From: Pirellulales bacterium
GTDB lineage: Bacteria > Planctomycetota > Planctomycetia > Pirellulales > Thermoguttaceae
Length of the DNA: 37,531 bases
Direction of reading: 5' to 3'
NCBI GenBank assembly: GCA_016936015.1
Contig: JAFGPV010000145.1
Coordinates: 1-37,531, forward strand
Positions 1 through 8,227 of the stretch are shown here, in pieces. Position numbers and translations under genes: made by a program. How positions within the stretch are numbered: position 1 is the first letter of the stretch; every line of letters begins with the position of its first letter. The notes under the pieces are model-generated. The model worked only from the letters and a program-made list of their open reading frames with translations, ran no database searches and was not told the origin of the DNA.

Positions 1-221
1 ATGTAGTGAAGACTTTGGCCTAAAAATGAACGTAAGTCCTTTGCTATCAACGAGCCTGTCAGCGCAACTCCGTAACTTGGGTTAGGAGCAGTTCCCCAGG
101 ACGACGCCCGGGCGAGGGTCATTATATCGGCCGAGGGCGGATCCCCGCCAGTAGCGGAACCGCGGCGGGGGCAGACCAAATGAAACCGCAGAAATGTTCG
201 AACGGGGAGAAGCGAGGCCGG

Positions 222-1505
222 TTAGGCCGACTTGGCCTCGGTCCGCAGGGGGAGGGCCTTTTGCCGGCCGTGGACGATCTCGTCGGTAATCAGATACTGA
301 GTGCCGGGGGCTTGATCGGGGAGATCGAAGAGGATTTCGAGCATCGTGTCCTCGATGATCGAGCGGAGTGCGCGGGCCCCCGTGTCCTTTTTCAGGGCCC
401 TGCCGGCCACGGCGCGGAGCGCCGACTCGGTGAATCCCAACTCGGCGTTCTCCATGGCGAACAGCGCCTGGTACTGCTTGACCAGCGCGTTTTTCGGCTC
501 CGTCAGCACGCGGACCATGGACTCGAGGTCCAACGGCCGCAGCGAAGAGACCACCGGCAAACGGCCGATGAACTCGGGAATCATGCCGTACTCCAGGAGG
601 TCGTCGCTGGTGACCTGCTGGAGGAGATCGCCCAACTCGAGCTGGTCGCGGTGGACGCCCTCCTGGCTGAAGCCGATGGTCCGTTTGCCCAGCCGCCGGC
701 CGATGATGTCGTCCAGGCCCACGAACGTCCCGCCGCAGATGAAGAGGATGTTCGAGGTGTCCATCTGGATGTATTGCTGCTCGGGATGTTTGCGGCCGCC
801 CTGGGGCGGGACGTTGGCGATCGTCCCCTCGAGCATTTTCAACAGCGCCTGCTGCACGCCTTCGCCGGAGACGTCGCGGGTGATGGAGATGTTCTGGCTG
901 GTCTTGCCGATCTTGTCGATTTCGTCGATGTAGAGAATTCCCCGCTGGGCGGCCTCCAGGTCGAAATCGGCGGCGTGGAGCAGTTTCAACAGGAGATTTT
1001 CCACGTCTTCGCCCACGTAGCCGGCCTCGGTCAGGGTCGTCGCGTCACCAATAGCGAAGGGGACGTCGAGGACCCGGGCCAGGGTCTGCGCCAAGAGCGT
1101 CTTCCCCGAACCCGTCGGGCCGATCAGCAGGATGTTCGACTTATCGATCTCCACGTCCGAGGCGGCGGTGCCGTGGACCAACCGCTTGTAATGGCTGTGC
1201 ACTGCCACGGAGAGGATTTTCTTGGCCAGCTCCTGCCCAATCACGTACTGGTCCAACTGGCTCATGATCTGCCGCGGCGTGGGGATCTTGGTGAACAGTT
1301 GCTTGGTGGTGCCGCGGCGGCGGCGCTCCTGTTCCAGGATCGACTGGCAGAGGTCGATGCACTCGCCGCAAATGTAGACGTCGCCGGGGCCTTCCACCAG
1401 CGGACCGACGTCGCGGTAGCTCTTGCGGCAGAAGGAACAAAAAGCGTTCTTCTTGGTCGTGCCGCTGCCGCGGCGTCCGGAAGTGAAGTCTCGTCCTGTA
1501 GGCAT
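222..1505 (-). CDS. clpX: ATP-dependent Clp protease ATP-binding subunit ClpX
   Basis: ClpX is the AAA+ unfoldase that recognises tagged or native substrates and feeds them into the ClpP peptidase in the cytoplasm. The 427-residue protein has the usual family length. An N-terminal zinc-binding domain with two CxxC pairs (CSFC and CGEC) lies in about residues 20-50. The Walker A GPTGSGKT, the pore loop GYVG, the Walker [10 protein letters not shown] and the RKH loop (GGRKHP) follow in order. The IGF tripeptide that docks on ClpP is present in KRTIGFSQ. The ATG is preceded by GGAAAGGA about six bases upstream, which supports this start. clpP is not next to it in the window, so it must lie elsewhere or beyond the left edge. 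I see nothing degenerate in the protein. Confidence 0.97.
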   Translation of the reverse strand: MPTGRDFTSGRRGSGTTKKNAFCSFCRKSYRDVGPLVEGPGDVYICGECIDLCQSILEQERRRRGTTKQLFTKIPTPRQIMSQLDQYVIGQELAKKILSVAVHSHYKRLVHGTAASDVEIDKSNILLIGPTGSGKTLLAQTLARVLDVPFAIGDATTLTEAGYVGEDVENLLLKLLHAADFDLEAAQRGILYIDEIDKIGKTSQNISITRDVSGEGVQQALLKMLEGTIANVPPQGGRKHPEQQYIQMDTSNILFICGGTFVGLDDIIGRRLGKRTIGFSQEGVHRDQLELGDLLQQVTSDDLLEYGMIPEFIGRLPVVSSLRPLDLESMVRVLTEPKNALVKQYQALFAMENAELGFTESALRAVAGRALKKDTGARALRSIIEDTMLEILFDLPDQAPGTQYLITDEIVHGRQKALPLRTEAKSA

Positions 1506-1785
1506 GTCCAGTCCTTTCCGCCTCTGTCTTACGTTCTACGCGGAACACCGAGCGGAAGTTTTCGCCTCTTGCGGAGGGAAATTAATCTTTCCAGGGTCCG
1601 TTACCCCTCCCAGGGACTGGCCGAGCGGATTCATTCCGCCGGGCGGATGGACCTGGAAAGATGATCCCGCCGTCTTTCCGCCAAAGGAAACCGCTTCCTT
1701 CGCGGGCGGTCCGGTCTGAGCCTACTTCCCTTCAGGCCGGGAGAACCGGGGAAGTCTGAAAAGACTCCCGACGGATAGAATCGTT

Positions 1786-2016
1786 TTAATCCGCAGGGTT
1801 GTCCTCCTCGACCTTCTCGTGGAGTTGCGCCGCCAACGTCGTTTTAATAGTTCGGAATTCTTCGTCCGTTAGCTCACCCCGGGAATGCAAATCGCGGAAT
1901 TTTGAAAGTAATTCGCTGGCCGTGGGTTCGCGTTGTATCGTCTTCGTTCGGATTTTCGAGAGAAGATAAGCCGTTACGACAATCAGGCTCGCTAACACGG
2001 CGAGCCATAGAATCAT
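1786..2016 (-). CDS. Small single-span membrane protein with SHOCT-like C-terminus
   Basis: This is a short protein of 76 residues. It opens with one hydrophobic segment (MILWLAVLASLIVVTAYLL), then a basic stretch, then a C-terminal helix pair containing ELLSKFRDLHSRGELTDEEF. That pattern resembles the SHOCT short C-terminal domain (leucine-rich helix, G-x-I/L-T-x-E-E-F). Function is unknown; such proteins are usually membrane-anchored accessory factors. The frame stays open upstream to 2130, but I prefer the ATG at 2016 because GGAG lies nine bases before it and the membrane segment then sits at the N-terminus. It is on the same strand as clpX, about 280 bp upstream of it. Confidence is good that it is coding and moderate for the domain. 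Confidence 0.7.
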   Translation of the reverse strand: MILWLAVLASLIVVTAYLLSKIRTKTIQREPTASELLSKFRDLHSRGELTDEEFRTIKTTLAAQLHEKVEEDNPAD

Positions 2017-2219
2017 CCCTTCCGGCTCCAACTTCCAAAAACGTTCCCAATTCACGGGTCGTAAAAGCCCCCAATTTTTCCCTTTTGTTTTTTTTATTAT
2101 GCGGCTTCTCTCCCGCGGAGTCCAGCGCAAGGTAAATTTTTTCAGAATTCATCGACAATATTCAAGCTCCTATCCCCGGATCGTTCCTCATCACCCCCCA
2201 ATGAGATACCCCTCCAGCA

Positions 2220-2248
2220 TTGACAAGACGGGGGGGATGGTTTATAGA
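2220..2248 (+). promoter_or_regulatory. Candidate sigma70 promoter of the DUF1559 gene
   Basis: TTGACA at 2220-2225 is a perfect -35 hexamer. After exactly 17 bases it is followed by TATAGA at 2243-2248, which matches four of six -10 positions. Transcription would start near 2255, giving a leader of about 145 bases that contains both hairpins of the downstream palindromic repeat. Confidence 0.55.
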
Positions 2249-2310
2249 GGATCGCAGGTCCCAGGTTACGCTCCGTTGTTATTAACGATCAGGTTTTTTT
2301 TGTCCTTCCA

Positions 2311-2381
2311 ACGCTCCGGGATGGCAATCCCGGGAGGAAACCAACCAACTAATCCTCCCGCGATTGTCATCGCGGGACGCT
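2311..2381. repeat. Paired palindromic repeat (GGGAT-GGCA-ATCCC family)
   Basis: Two hairpins lie side by side. The left one is CCGGGAT-ggca-ATCCCGG (about 2316-2333). The right one is CCCGCGAT-tgtc-ATCGCGGG (2357-2376). The same left and right units, with the same loop positions, recur at 13822-13844 and 13972-13991. A lone left unit is at 8119-8147. The copy here ends 19 bases before the DUF1559 start codon, so it lies in the mRNA leader. Confidence 0.8.
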
Positions 2382-2400
2382 TTTACAACAAGGCAATCCA

Positions 2401-3312
2401 ATGTCCATCCGATTCACCTGTCCTCATTGCGGTTTGACGACCCACGTGGCGGACCAGTACGCGGGCCAGAGCGGCCCCTGCCGGCAGTGCGGCCGGACGG
2501 TCGTGGTTCCGGCGTCGCCGGAACCGGCCTCGGCACCGCCCGGTTACGGAATGCCGCTGCCGCCGAAACGCAAGATGGGCACCGGGAAGCTGGTCTTAAT
2601 CATTCTCGCCTGTTGCCTTCCGGTGTTGCTGATCTGCGGAGGTTTTTTCACCGCGCTGACCTTGCCGGCAATCCAGGCGGCTCGGGAAGCGGCCCGCCGG
2701 GCCGCCTGCACCAACAATCTCAAGCAGATCGGAATGGCGATGCACAATTATTACGACCAGCACGGGACCTTCCCGCCGGCCTTCAGCACCGATAAAGACG
2801 GCAAACCTTTGCTCAGTTGGCGGGTGCTGTTGTTGCCCTACATGGAAGAAGAGACGCTCTATCAACAGTTCAATCTCGACGAGCCCTGGGACAGCCCGCA
2901 CAATTTGGCCCTGGCCTCGCAGATGCCGCAGGTTTATCGCTGCCTGAGCGACCCGGCTCCGCCCGGCGTGACCAGCTACGCGATGCTGGTCGGCCCGCAC
3001 GCCATCTCCGACGGTCCCCACGGGCGGAAAATCTCGGAGATCTGGGACGGACTCTCGAACACGGTCATGGTCATCGAGGTGAGCGGGGCGAACATCAATT
3101 GGACGGAACCCCGCGACATTGACGTGCAGCAATTTTCCGGCGCGTCGACGCTCCAATCTGCCAGCATCGAGAGCAATCACCCGGGCGTCGTCAACACGCT
3201 GTTCGGCGACGGTTCAGTCCAATCCCTTCCCAAGGACCTCGATCCGAAGGAGTTCGAGTCCTTGACGACCGTCGACGGCGGCGAACCGGCAAACCGTTTC
3301 TTCAACGATTGA
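2401..3312 (+). CDS. DUF1559 family protein with N-terminal zinc ribbon
   Basis: The protein has 303 residues. Residues 1-40 form a zinc-ribbon-like segment with CPHC and CRQC pairs. A Pro-rich linker and one membrane helix ([20 protein letters not shown]) follow. Next comes the DUF1559 signature [20 protein letters not shown], the segment [16 protein letters not shown], and the C-terminal [22 protein letters not shown]1559 proteins are hugely expanded in planctomycetes and resemble type II pseudopilins. This one lacks the usual prepilin leader, because the zinc ribbon and membrane anchor replace it. The substrate and role are unknown. An AAGG lies eight bases before the ATG, and the gene has its own promoter at 2220-2248. 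Confidence 0.9.
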   Translation: MSIRFTCPHCGLTTHVADQYAGQSGPCRQCGRTVVVPASPEPASAPPGYGMPLPPKRKMGTGKLVLIILACCLPVLLICGGFFTALTLPAIQAAREAARRAACTNNLKQIGMAMHNYYDQHGTFPPAFSTDKDGKPLLSWRVLLLPYMEEETLYQQFNLDEPWDSPHNLALASQMPQVYRCLSDPAPPGVTSYAMLVGPHAISDGPHGRKISEIWDGLSNTVMVIEVSGANINWTEPRDIDVQQFSGASTLQSASIESNHPGVVNTLFGDGSVQSLPKDLDPKEFESLTTVDGGEPANRFFND

Positions 3313-3317
3313 AATTT

Positions 3318-3365
3318 ATTGTCCGACGACCTTGACCCTCGGCAGGATGATCCGGACAATATAAT
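3318..3365 (+). promoter_or_regulatory. Promoter-like region of trpB with an 8-bp inverted repeat
   Basis: A perfect TATAAT lies at 3360-3365, 52 bases before the trpB ATG. TTGACC lies upstream at 3332-3337, but the 22-base spacing is longer than ideal. An exact inverted repeat, ATTGTCCG (3318-3325) and CGGACAAT (3353-3360), encloses the -35 candidate and touches the -10. It could be an operator or an RNA hairpin. Function is inferred from position only. Confidence 0.4.
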
Positions 3366-3416
3366 GTTTTCTAAGGGACATTCCCCTTTGAAGCATTTTC
3401 CAACCGCAGGCAGACC

Positions 3417-4622
3417 ATGGCGCAGGCAACCAACGACGTTCCCAACGCGGTCGGGCGGTTTGGGCCTTTTGGCGGCCGGTACGTACCCGAGACGCTGATC
3501 CACGCCCTGGAGGAACTGGCGGTCGAATACGAAAAGGCCGCCGCCGACCCGGCGTTCCACCGGGAACTCGATCTGCTGTTGCGCGATTACGTCGGCCGGC
3601 CTTCACCCCTGTACTTTGCCGAGCGGCTGACCGAGCACTGCGGCGGGGCGAAAATCTATCTGAAGCGCGAAGACCTCAACCACACCGGTGCCCATAAGAT
3701 CAACAATACTCTCGGCCAAGCCCTGCTGACGGTCCGCATGGGCAAGCGCCGGGTGATCGCCGAGACCGGCGCCGGCCAGCACGGCGTGGCCACCGCCACC
3801 GCCTGCGCCCGGTTTGGGCTGGAGTGCGTGGTCTACATGGGCGCGGAGGACATCCGCCGGCAGCGGCCCAACGTCTTCAGCATGAAGCTGCTGGGCGCCG
3901 AGGTCCGGCCCGTCACCGGCGGCTCGCGGACGCTGCGGGACGCCATCAATGAGGCGATGCGCGATTGGATGAGCAGCGTGGAGACGACCCATTATATATT
4001 AGGTTCCGTGGTCGGCCCGCACCCCTTCCCACGGATCGTCCGCGATTTTCAAACCGTCATTGGCCGCGAAACCCGGTCCCAGTGCCTGGAACAGATCGGC
4101 CGGCTGCCGGAGGTGATCGTGGCTTGCGTGGGCGGGGGCAGCAACGCGGCGGGAATTTTTTATCCCTTCATCCCGGACGCCGACGTGGAACTGGTCGGCG
4201 TCGAGGCGGGGGGCCGCTCCCGACGGCTGGGCGACCACGCCGCCACGCTCTGCCACGGCCGGCCGGGCGTGCTGCACGGCAGCTTCAGCTACGTCCTCCA
4301 GGACGAGGACGGTCAGACCTGCGACGTCCACAGCGTCTCGGCCGGCCTGGACTACCCCGGCACTGGTCCCGAGCACAGTTTCTGGAAGGAGACCGGCCGG
4401 GCGGCCTATACCAGCGTCGATGACCGCGAGGCCCTGGAGGCCTGCGATCTGCTGGCCAGGCTCGAAGGCATCCTCCCGGCGTTGGAGAGCGCTCACGCCG
4501 TGGCCGAGGCCCTGAAGATCGCCCCCCGGCGGAAGCAAGAGGAAATCGTCGTCGTCAACCTTTCCGGCCGCGGCGACAAGGACGCCGCCGAGATCGCCCG
4601 GCTGCGGGGAGAAGAGTTCTAG
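3417..4622 (+). CDS. trpB: Tryptophan synthase beta chain
   Basis: TrpB condenses indole with L-serine to give L-tryptophan, using pyridoxal phosphate, in a complex with TrpA. The 401-residue protein has the usual length. The PLP lysine is Lys94 in HTGAHKINN. The phosphate-binding loop GGGSN is at about 239-243, and the C-terminal [12 protein letters not shown] and NLSGRGDKD segments are intact. In place of the common EHSYL near the COMM region it reads [11 protein letters not shown]. No trpA or other trp gene is in the window, so the pathway is dispersed. The start lies 52 bases after a TATAAT box. A palindrome of the TAAGCCGCTTGCGGCTTA type begins right after the TAG stop. Confidence 0.96.
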   Translation: MAQATNDVPNAVGRFGPFGGRYVPETLIHALEELAVEYEKAAADPAFHRELDLLLRDYVGRPSPLYFAERLTEHCGGAKIYLKREDLNHTGAHKINNTLGQALLTVRMGKRRVIAETGAGQHGVATATACARFGLECVVYMGAEDIRRQRPNVFSMKLLGAEVRPVTGGSRTLRDAINEAMRDWMSSVETTHYILGSVVGPHPFPRIVRDFQTVIGRETRSQCLEQIGRLPEVIVACVGGGSNAAGIFYPFIPDADVELVGVEAGGRSRRLGDHAATLCHGRPGVLHGSFSYVLQDEDGQTCDVHSVSAGLDYPGTGPEHSFWKETGRAAYTSVDDREALEACDLLARLEGILPALESAHAVAEALKIAPRRKQEEIVVVNLSGRGDKDAAEIARLRGEEF

Positions 4623-4646
4623 TCCCAGCCGCTCGCGGCTTCGCAG
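4620..4646. repeat. Stop-codon palindrome (AGCCGCTCGCGGCT)
   Basis: AGCCGCTCGCGGCT follows the trpB TAG almost directly. It is a variant of the palindrome at 6608-6627, 12069-12087 and 22319-22337, which also sits at gene ends and next to 7-bp repeat arrays. Confidence 0.55.
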
Positions 4647-4660
4647 GAAAACACACCAAT

Positions 4661-4720
4661 GAAATGACGAATGACGAAATCCGAATGACGAAAGAATGAC
4701 GAATGGCTGAATGACGAATT
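4661..4720. repeat. Degenerate 7-bp array, GACGAAT family
   Basis: GACGAAT and variants (GACGAAA, TCCGAAT) recur with a mostly 7-bp step. The same family is found at 6628-6700, 7500-7620 (both orientations) and 11921-12077 (both orientations). Confidence 0.85.
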
Positions 4721-4723
4721 AAT

Positions 4724-4742
4724 CCGGGCCGACACGGCCCGG
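4724..4742. repeat. Hairpin CCGGGCCG-aca-CGGCCCGG
   Basis: This is a perfect 8-bp stem with a 3-base loop between two 7-bp arrays in the trpB-nuoH gap. It has no T-tract, so it is a repeat hairpin rather than a classical terminator. Confidence 0.6.
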
Positions 4743-4745
4743 CTC

Positions 4746-4774
4746 TGTCCCCTGCCCACTGTCCACTGCCTATT
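4746..4774. repeat. 7-bp array, TGTCCAC family
   Basis: Four heptamers in step: TGTCCCC, TGCCCAC, TGTCCAC, TGCCTAT. The array ends three bases before the nuoH ATG and occupies the place where a Shine-Dalgarno sequence would be expected. Confidence 0.7.
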
Positions 4775-4777
4775 GAA

Positions 4778-6025
4778 ATGCTTTCCACCTTGATCGTCGC
4801 CCTGATCAAGATCGTCCTGGCGCTTGCCGGGTTGATGACGGCGGCGGCGTACCTGGTGCTGGTCGAGCGGCGGTTCGCCGCCTGGGTCCAGGACCGGCGG
4901 GGACCGAACCGGGTGGGCGTCCCCCTGACGCGGATCCGGCTGTTCGGCTTGGGCCAGCCGATAGCCGACGGCGTGAAGTTCATCTTCAAGGCCGAGTTCA
5001 CGCCCGGGCACGTCGACAAGCTGATGTTCTTCGTCGCCCCGCTGACGATCTTCATCGCGGCGGCGGCCGTCTTCGCCGTGATCCCCTTCGGCAGCGTGCT
5101 GCCCCAGGATTTTCTGCCGGCCGGTTGGGGCGTCAGCGAACCGATCCGACTGGTCGCCGCCCCGGGCATCGACGTGGGGATGATCTACGTCTTCGCCGTC
5201 GGCAGCATCGCCGTCTACGGCGTGGTGCTGGGCGGCTGGGCCAGCAACAACAAGTACAGCTTCCTCGGCGGCCTGCGGAGCGGCGCCCAATTGATCTCGT
5301 ACGAACTGCCGCTGGGACTGGGCATCCTGGGCGTGGTCCTCTGGACGGGCTCACTCCGGCTGGACGCGATCATCGCCCGGCAGGCCGTCGGCGGCGCGTG
5401 GAACTGCGTCTTGCAGCCGCTGGGCTTTCTCATCTTTGCCGTGGCCGCCTGCGCCGAGGCCACCCGCCTCCCCTTCGACCTGCCCGAAACCGAACAGGAA
5501 CTGGTCGGCGGATACCACACCGAATACTCCGGCATCAAGTTGATGATGTACCTGGTGGCCGAGTTCCTGCACATGATCACAGCCTCCTTCCTGATCGTGA
5601 TCCTCTTCCTCGGCGGTTGGCACTTCTGGGGCATCACCGGCAGCGGCGAGGCGGTGACCTGGCCGGTCGCGCTGCTGCGGGTGGCGGTGCTGCTGGCCAA
5701 GGTGCTGGGCGTGATCTTGTTCTTCATGCTTGCCCGCTGGAGCTGGCCCCGCTTCCGCTTCGATCAACTGATGGCCCTCGGCTGGAAGGTGTTGATCCCC
5801 TTGGGGCTGGTCAACGTGGTGGTGGTCGCCGCCTGGGCGGAGTTCGGGCCGGCGCTGGCCGCCCGGTGGGGCATCTCCGATCCGCTCGGACTGGGCCTGG
5901 CTGGCGGAGCGGCGCTGTTGCTCTGCTGGCTGGTCGTCGCCGCGTCCGATCCCACCCGCGTCGACAACAGTCCCCGTCGCCGCGTGGTGACTCCCGATCA
6001 GGACGTGGAGGAGATATTCAATTAG
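4778..6025 (+). CDS. nuoH: NADH-quinone oxidoreductase subunit H
   Basis: NuoH is the membrane subunit that joins the peripheral and membrane arms of complex I and forms part of the quinone chamber. The 415-residue protein is mostly hydrophobic, with eight or more predicted membrane spans. The signature ERRFAAWVQDRRGPNRVG lies near residue 30. The acidic loop LPETEQELVGGYHTEYSG, which corresponds to the conserved EAExELVAGYxTEY segment, is present. It is the first of seven contiguous nuo genes here. There is no recognisable ribosome-binding site; a 7-bp repeat array runs up to the ATG. A C-terminal extension ends in VTPDQDVEEIFN. Confidence 0.96.
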   Translation: MLSTLIVALIKIVLALAGLMTAAAYLVLVERRFAAWVQDRRGPNRVGVPLTRIRLFGLGQPIADGVKFIFKAEFTPGHVDKLMFFVAPLTIFIAAAAVFAVIPFGSVLPQDFLPAGWGVSEPIRLVAAPGIDVGMIYVFAVGSIAVYGVVLGGWASNNKYSFLGGLRSGAQLISYELPLGLGILGVVLWTGSLRLDAIIARQAVGGAWNCVLQPLGFLIFAVAACAEATRLPFDLPETEQELVGGYHTEYSGIKLMMYLVAEFLHMITASFLIVILFLGGWHFWGITGSGEAVTWPVALLRVAVLLAKVLGVILFFMLARWSWPRFRFDQLMALGWKVLIPLGLVNVVVVAAWAEFGPALAARWGISDPLGLGLAGGAALLLCWLVVAASDPTRVDNSPRRRVVTPDQDVEEIFN

Positions 6026-6088
6026 AGTTGAGTGAGCCGGGCCGTCCTCGGCCCCGGCGTTTTACTAACCACGAAGCATTGAATACCC

Positions 6089-6610
6089 ATGCACCCACAA
6101 GACGACCGCATCCGCTGGATCAAATCGCCCAAGTTGGGCGTCGCCGGGCGGTCCTACCTACCGTTGTTCGTACAGGGTCTGACGACGACGCTGCGGCATC
6201 TGCTCGGTCGGAAGCTGACCGTCGAGTCGCCGGAAGAGCGGCACGAAATCCCCGACCCGCTGATCTACCGCGGCGTCCACCGGCTTAACCGCGATGCACA
6301 AGGCCGGATCAAATGCGTGGCGTGCTTCCTCTGCGCCACGGCCTGCCCGGCCCACTGCATCGACATCGTGGCCGCCGAAAGTCCCTGGCCCGACCGGGAG
6401 AAATATCCCCAGTCCTTCACGATCGACGAGCTGCGGTGTATTTTTTGCGGAATGTGCGAGGAGGCCTGCCCGGTGGACGCCATCGAATTGACCAGCCTCT
6501 ACGACCTCTCGGGAAAAAGCCGCGAGGAGATGATTTTCGACAAGGAAAAGCTCCTGAGCGTTTACGACCAGACCAAGGACGCCGAGCCGATGCGGAGCGC
6601 CCGGGCGTAA
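6089..6610 (+). CDS. nuoI: NADH-quinone oxidoreductase subunit I (2x[4Fe-4S])
   Basis: NuoI carries iron-sulfur clusters N6a and N6b, which pass electrons toward the terminal cluster N2 and quinone. The 173-residue protein has two complete CxxCxxCxxxCP motifs: Cys76, 79, 82, 86 and Cys117, 120, 123, 127. The N-terminal LFVQGLTTTLRHLLG is the amphipathic membrane-contact segment typical of NuoI. It starts 63 bp after nuoH in the same orientation. Its TAA stop is the first triplet of the palindrome TAAGCCGCTTGCGGCTTAGC, so the native end may have been altered by that repeat. No strong ribosome-binding site is visible. Confidence 0.97.
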   Translation: MHPQDDRIRWIKSPKLGVAGRSYLPLFVQGLTTTLRHLLGRKLTVESPEERHEIPDPLIYRGVHRLNRDAQGRIKCVACFLCATACPAHCIDIVAAESPWPDREKYPQSFTIDELRCIFCGMCEEACPVDAIELTSLYDLSGKSREEMIFDKEKLLSVYDQTKDAEPMRSARA

Positions 6611-6627
6611 GCCGCTTGCGGCTTAGC
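6608..6627. repeat. Stop-codon palindrome TAAGCCGCTTGCGGCTTAGC
   Basis: A perfect short palindrome whose first three bases are the nuoI stop codon. The same arrangement ends the GH38-like gene (22335-22337 on the minus strand). A reverse copy is read through in nuoM (12069-12087). A GACGAAT-type array follows directly. Confidence 0.75.
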
Positions 6628-6700
6628 AAATGACGAAGGACGAAATCCGAATGACGAAAGAATGAAGAATGTTTAAATGACGAATGACAAATGAACAAAA
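6628..6700. repeat. Degenerate 7-bp array, GACGAAT family
   Basis: Units such as GACGAAG, GACGAAA, TCCGAAT and GACGAAT lie in tandem between nuoI and nuoJ. The second half decays into variants such as GAAGAAT and GACAAAT. Confidence 0.85.
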
Positions 6701-6733
6701 TCTCCTTCACAACTTCTGACGACCCACTCCTTG

Positions 6734-6762
6734 TTCAATTTGCAATTTGAAATTTGAATTTA
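6734..6762. repeat. 7-bp array, CAATTTG family, before nuoJ
   Basis: CAATTTG, CAATTTG, AAATTTG and AATTTA-type units with a 7-bp step end immediately before the nuoJ start region. Other members are at 8160-8205 and 16088-16130. All three stand just upstream of a gene that has no visible Shine-Dalgarno sequence. Confidence 0.8.
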
Positions 6763-6767
6763 TCCCC

Positions 6768-7505
6768 GTGAAAGACTCCCATACCATCTGGATCCTCGCC
6801 ACGCTCCTCGGCTCGCTGGGATTGTGGCTGATGCTCCCCCGCGGCGGCCGGCGGGGGCGGCTGGCGGGCGCGGCCCTGGCCGTCGTGGCCCTGGGGCTTG
6901 CCGCCTCGCAGACGCCGCGTTTGGGGACCTGGACGGCCGAGGGGATCTTCGCCGCGTTGGCGCTGGTCACCGTCGTGGCCGCCGCAGCCGCCGTCACCTG
7001 CCGCAATCCCGTCTACTGCGCCATCTGGTTCGGCCTAACCCTGCTGGGAACCGCCGGGTTGTTCCTCCTGGTCGGCGCCCAGTTCCTGGCCGCAGCCACC
7101 GTCGTGGTCTACGCCGGGGCGATCCTGGTCACGTTCCTCTTCGTGTTGATGCTCGCCCAGCCCGAGGGCAAAGCGGCCTACGACCGCGCGAGTTGGGAGG
7201 CGATGCTCTCGGCCGTCACGGGCGTGGTGCTCATCGGCGTCCTCTCGATCACCGTCGGCGGCGCGTTGACCGCGCCGCCTCCGGAGGCCGCCCCCTCCGC
7301 CGCAGCCGTCCAGGCCGGCGTGCTCCGTCCGCAGCACGTCGCCGCCCTGGGAACCGAGCTGTTCGGCCGGCACCTGATCGCGATCCAGATCGCCGGCACT
7401 CTGCTGCTGACCGCCCTGGTCGGCGCGGCAGTGATTATCGCTCAAGGAAAAAACACGAAAACGGATTCAATAAACTCGAAAGAATTGAAAACCGACGAAG
7501 AATGA
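6768..7505 (+). CDS. nuoJ: NADH-quinone oxidoreductase subunit J
   Basis: NuoJ is a core proton-channel subunit of the complex I membrane arm. The family core is clear: NPVYCAIWFGLTLLGTAGLF followed by GAQFLAAATVVVYAGAILV, with the pi-bulge helix and the FVLMLAQP end. I take the GTG at 6768 (245 residues) as start. An in-frame TTG at 6747 lies within the CAATTTG repeat array and would add seven residues of repeat origin. The N-terminus has an extra span and an Arg/Gly-rich loop before the core. The C-terminal tail (KNTKTDSINSKELKTDEE) is hydrophilic, and its TGA stop lies in the GACGAAT array. There is no ribosome-binding site that I can see. Confidence 0.92.
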   Translation: MKDSHTIWILATLLGSLGLWLMLPRGGRRGRLAGAALAVVALGLAASQTPRLGTWTAEGIFAALALVTVVAAAAAVTCRNPVYCAIWFGLTLLGTAGLFLLVGAQFLAAATVVVYAGAILVTFLFVLMLAQPEGKAAYDRASWEAMLSAVTGVVLIGVLSITVGGALTAPPPEAAPSAAAVQAGVLRPQHVAALGTELFGRHLIAIQIAGTLLLTALVGAAVIIAQGKNTKTDSINSKELKTDEE

Positions 7506-7620
7506 CGAAGGACGAAATCCGAATGTCGAAAGAAATCCTAATGTCTAATGACGAATATTTTTCCTCCTTCGGATTTCGTCCTTCGTCATTCTTTCGTTCT
7601 TCGTCCTTCGACATCCGTCA
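7499..7620. repeat. Inverted pair of GACGAAT-type arrays with a 24-bp perfect stem
   Basis: Bases 7500-7523 are exactly complementary to 7568-7591, giving a 24-bp stem with a 44-base loop in the nuoJ-nuoK gap. Further heptamer variants extend to about 7620. The nuoJ stop codon (7503-7505) lies in the left arm. Confidence 0.9.
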
Positions 7621-7635
7621 TTCCTTCAAGGAACC

Positions 7636-8085
7636 ATGCCTGCAGAACTAGCCCTTCTCCACAACCTGCTCCTCGTCGGCGCGGCGCTGTTCGGCGTCGG
7701 GCTGGTCGGGTTTTTATGCCGGCGGAACCTGATCGTCATGTTCCTGGCCGCGGAGATGATGCTCCAGGGCGTGTCGGTGAGCCTGGCGGCCTGGAGCCGG
7801 TACCGCAACGACTTCGGCGGGCAGGTGTTGGTGATTTTCATCATCGCCGTGGCCGCCTGCGAGGCAGCCGTCGCCCTGGCCCTGGTAACCGCCCTCTTTC
7901 GGCGCCGCGGGGACTTGGACGTCGCCGTCTGGGACCGGCTCCGCGAGGCGAACCAGCCGCCGTTTACCGAAGCGCCCCTGCCCGAGCAGCCTGGTGCCGC
8001 CGGAGAATCCTGGCCCACGCTCCCACCGGCCGGCGTCGCCCCCGCTGTGCCGGATGAAAAGGTCGATTATCGGCGGTACGTGTGA
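7636..8085 (+). CDS. nuoK: NADH-quinone oxidoreductase subunit K
   Basis: NuoK is a three-span antiporter-like (MrpC-type) subunit of complex I. Both conserved membrane glutamates are present, in LAAEMMLQG and AACEAAVALALV. The core covers about residues 1-105. A hydrophilic Pro-rich tail of about 45 residues, ending in DEKVDYRRYV, makes the 149-residue protein longer than typical NuoK (about 100). AAGG lies four bases before the ATG, a weak ribosome-binding site. The gene stands between two repeat-filled gaps in the nuo cluster. Confidence 0.95.
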   Translation: MPAELALLHNLLLVGAALFGVGLVGFLCRRNLIVMFLAAEMMLQGVSVSLAAWSRYRNDFGGQVLVIFIIAVAACEAAVALALVTALFRRRGDLDVAVWDRLREANQPPFTEAPLPEQPGAAGESWPTLPPAGVAPAVPDEKVDYRRYV

Positions 8086-8090
8086 AGAAA

Positions 8091-8205
8091 AGGGATTGGG
8101 GATTAGGGATTAGCCAAACGCCCCCGGATGGCAACCCGGGGGGGAAAATGTTTCCTGTTGTCCAATTTGCAATTTGCAATGACCAATTTGCAATTTGCAA
8201 TGCAA
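8091..8205. repeat. Composite repeat block between nuoK and nuoL
   Basis: Three repeat types sit side by side. First is a GGGATTG/GGGATTA heptamer array (about 8091-8112). Second is a palindrome with loop ATGGCAA flanked by CCCCCGG and CCCGGGGG (8119-8147), of the same family as 2311-2333. Third is a CAATTTG heptamer array (8160-8205). Confidence 0.85.
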
Positions 8206-8227
8206 CTTTCAACGATACGATTCAACC

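Larger units (their letters stand above)
2017..2400. other. Intergenic region between divergent genes (384 bp)
   Basis: This gap separates the minus-strand SHOCT-like gene from the plus-strand DUF1559 gene. It holds a candidate sigma70 promoter for the DUF1559 gene (2220-2248) and a two-hairpin palindromic repeat (2311-2381) inside its predicted leader. A T-rich run lies near 2080-2100. I see no further gene. Confidence 0.6.

Noticed and set aside
180-1664. Long plus-strand open frame opposite clpX
   Set aside because: clpX on the minus strand has every family motif and a ribosome-binding site; the plus-strand frame is its shadow.
8195-8227. Upstream ATG for nuoL
   Set aside because: It lies in the CAATTTG array and would add eleven residues not typical of NuoL; the ATG at 8228 begins the normal N-terminus.
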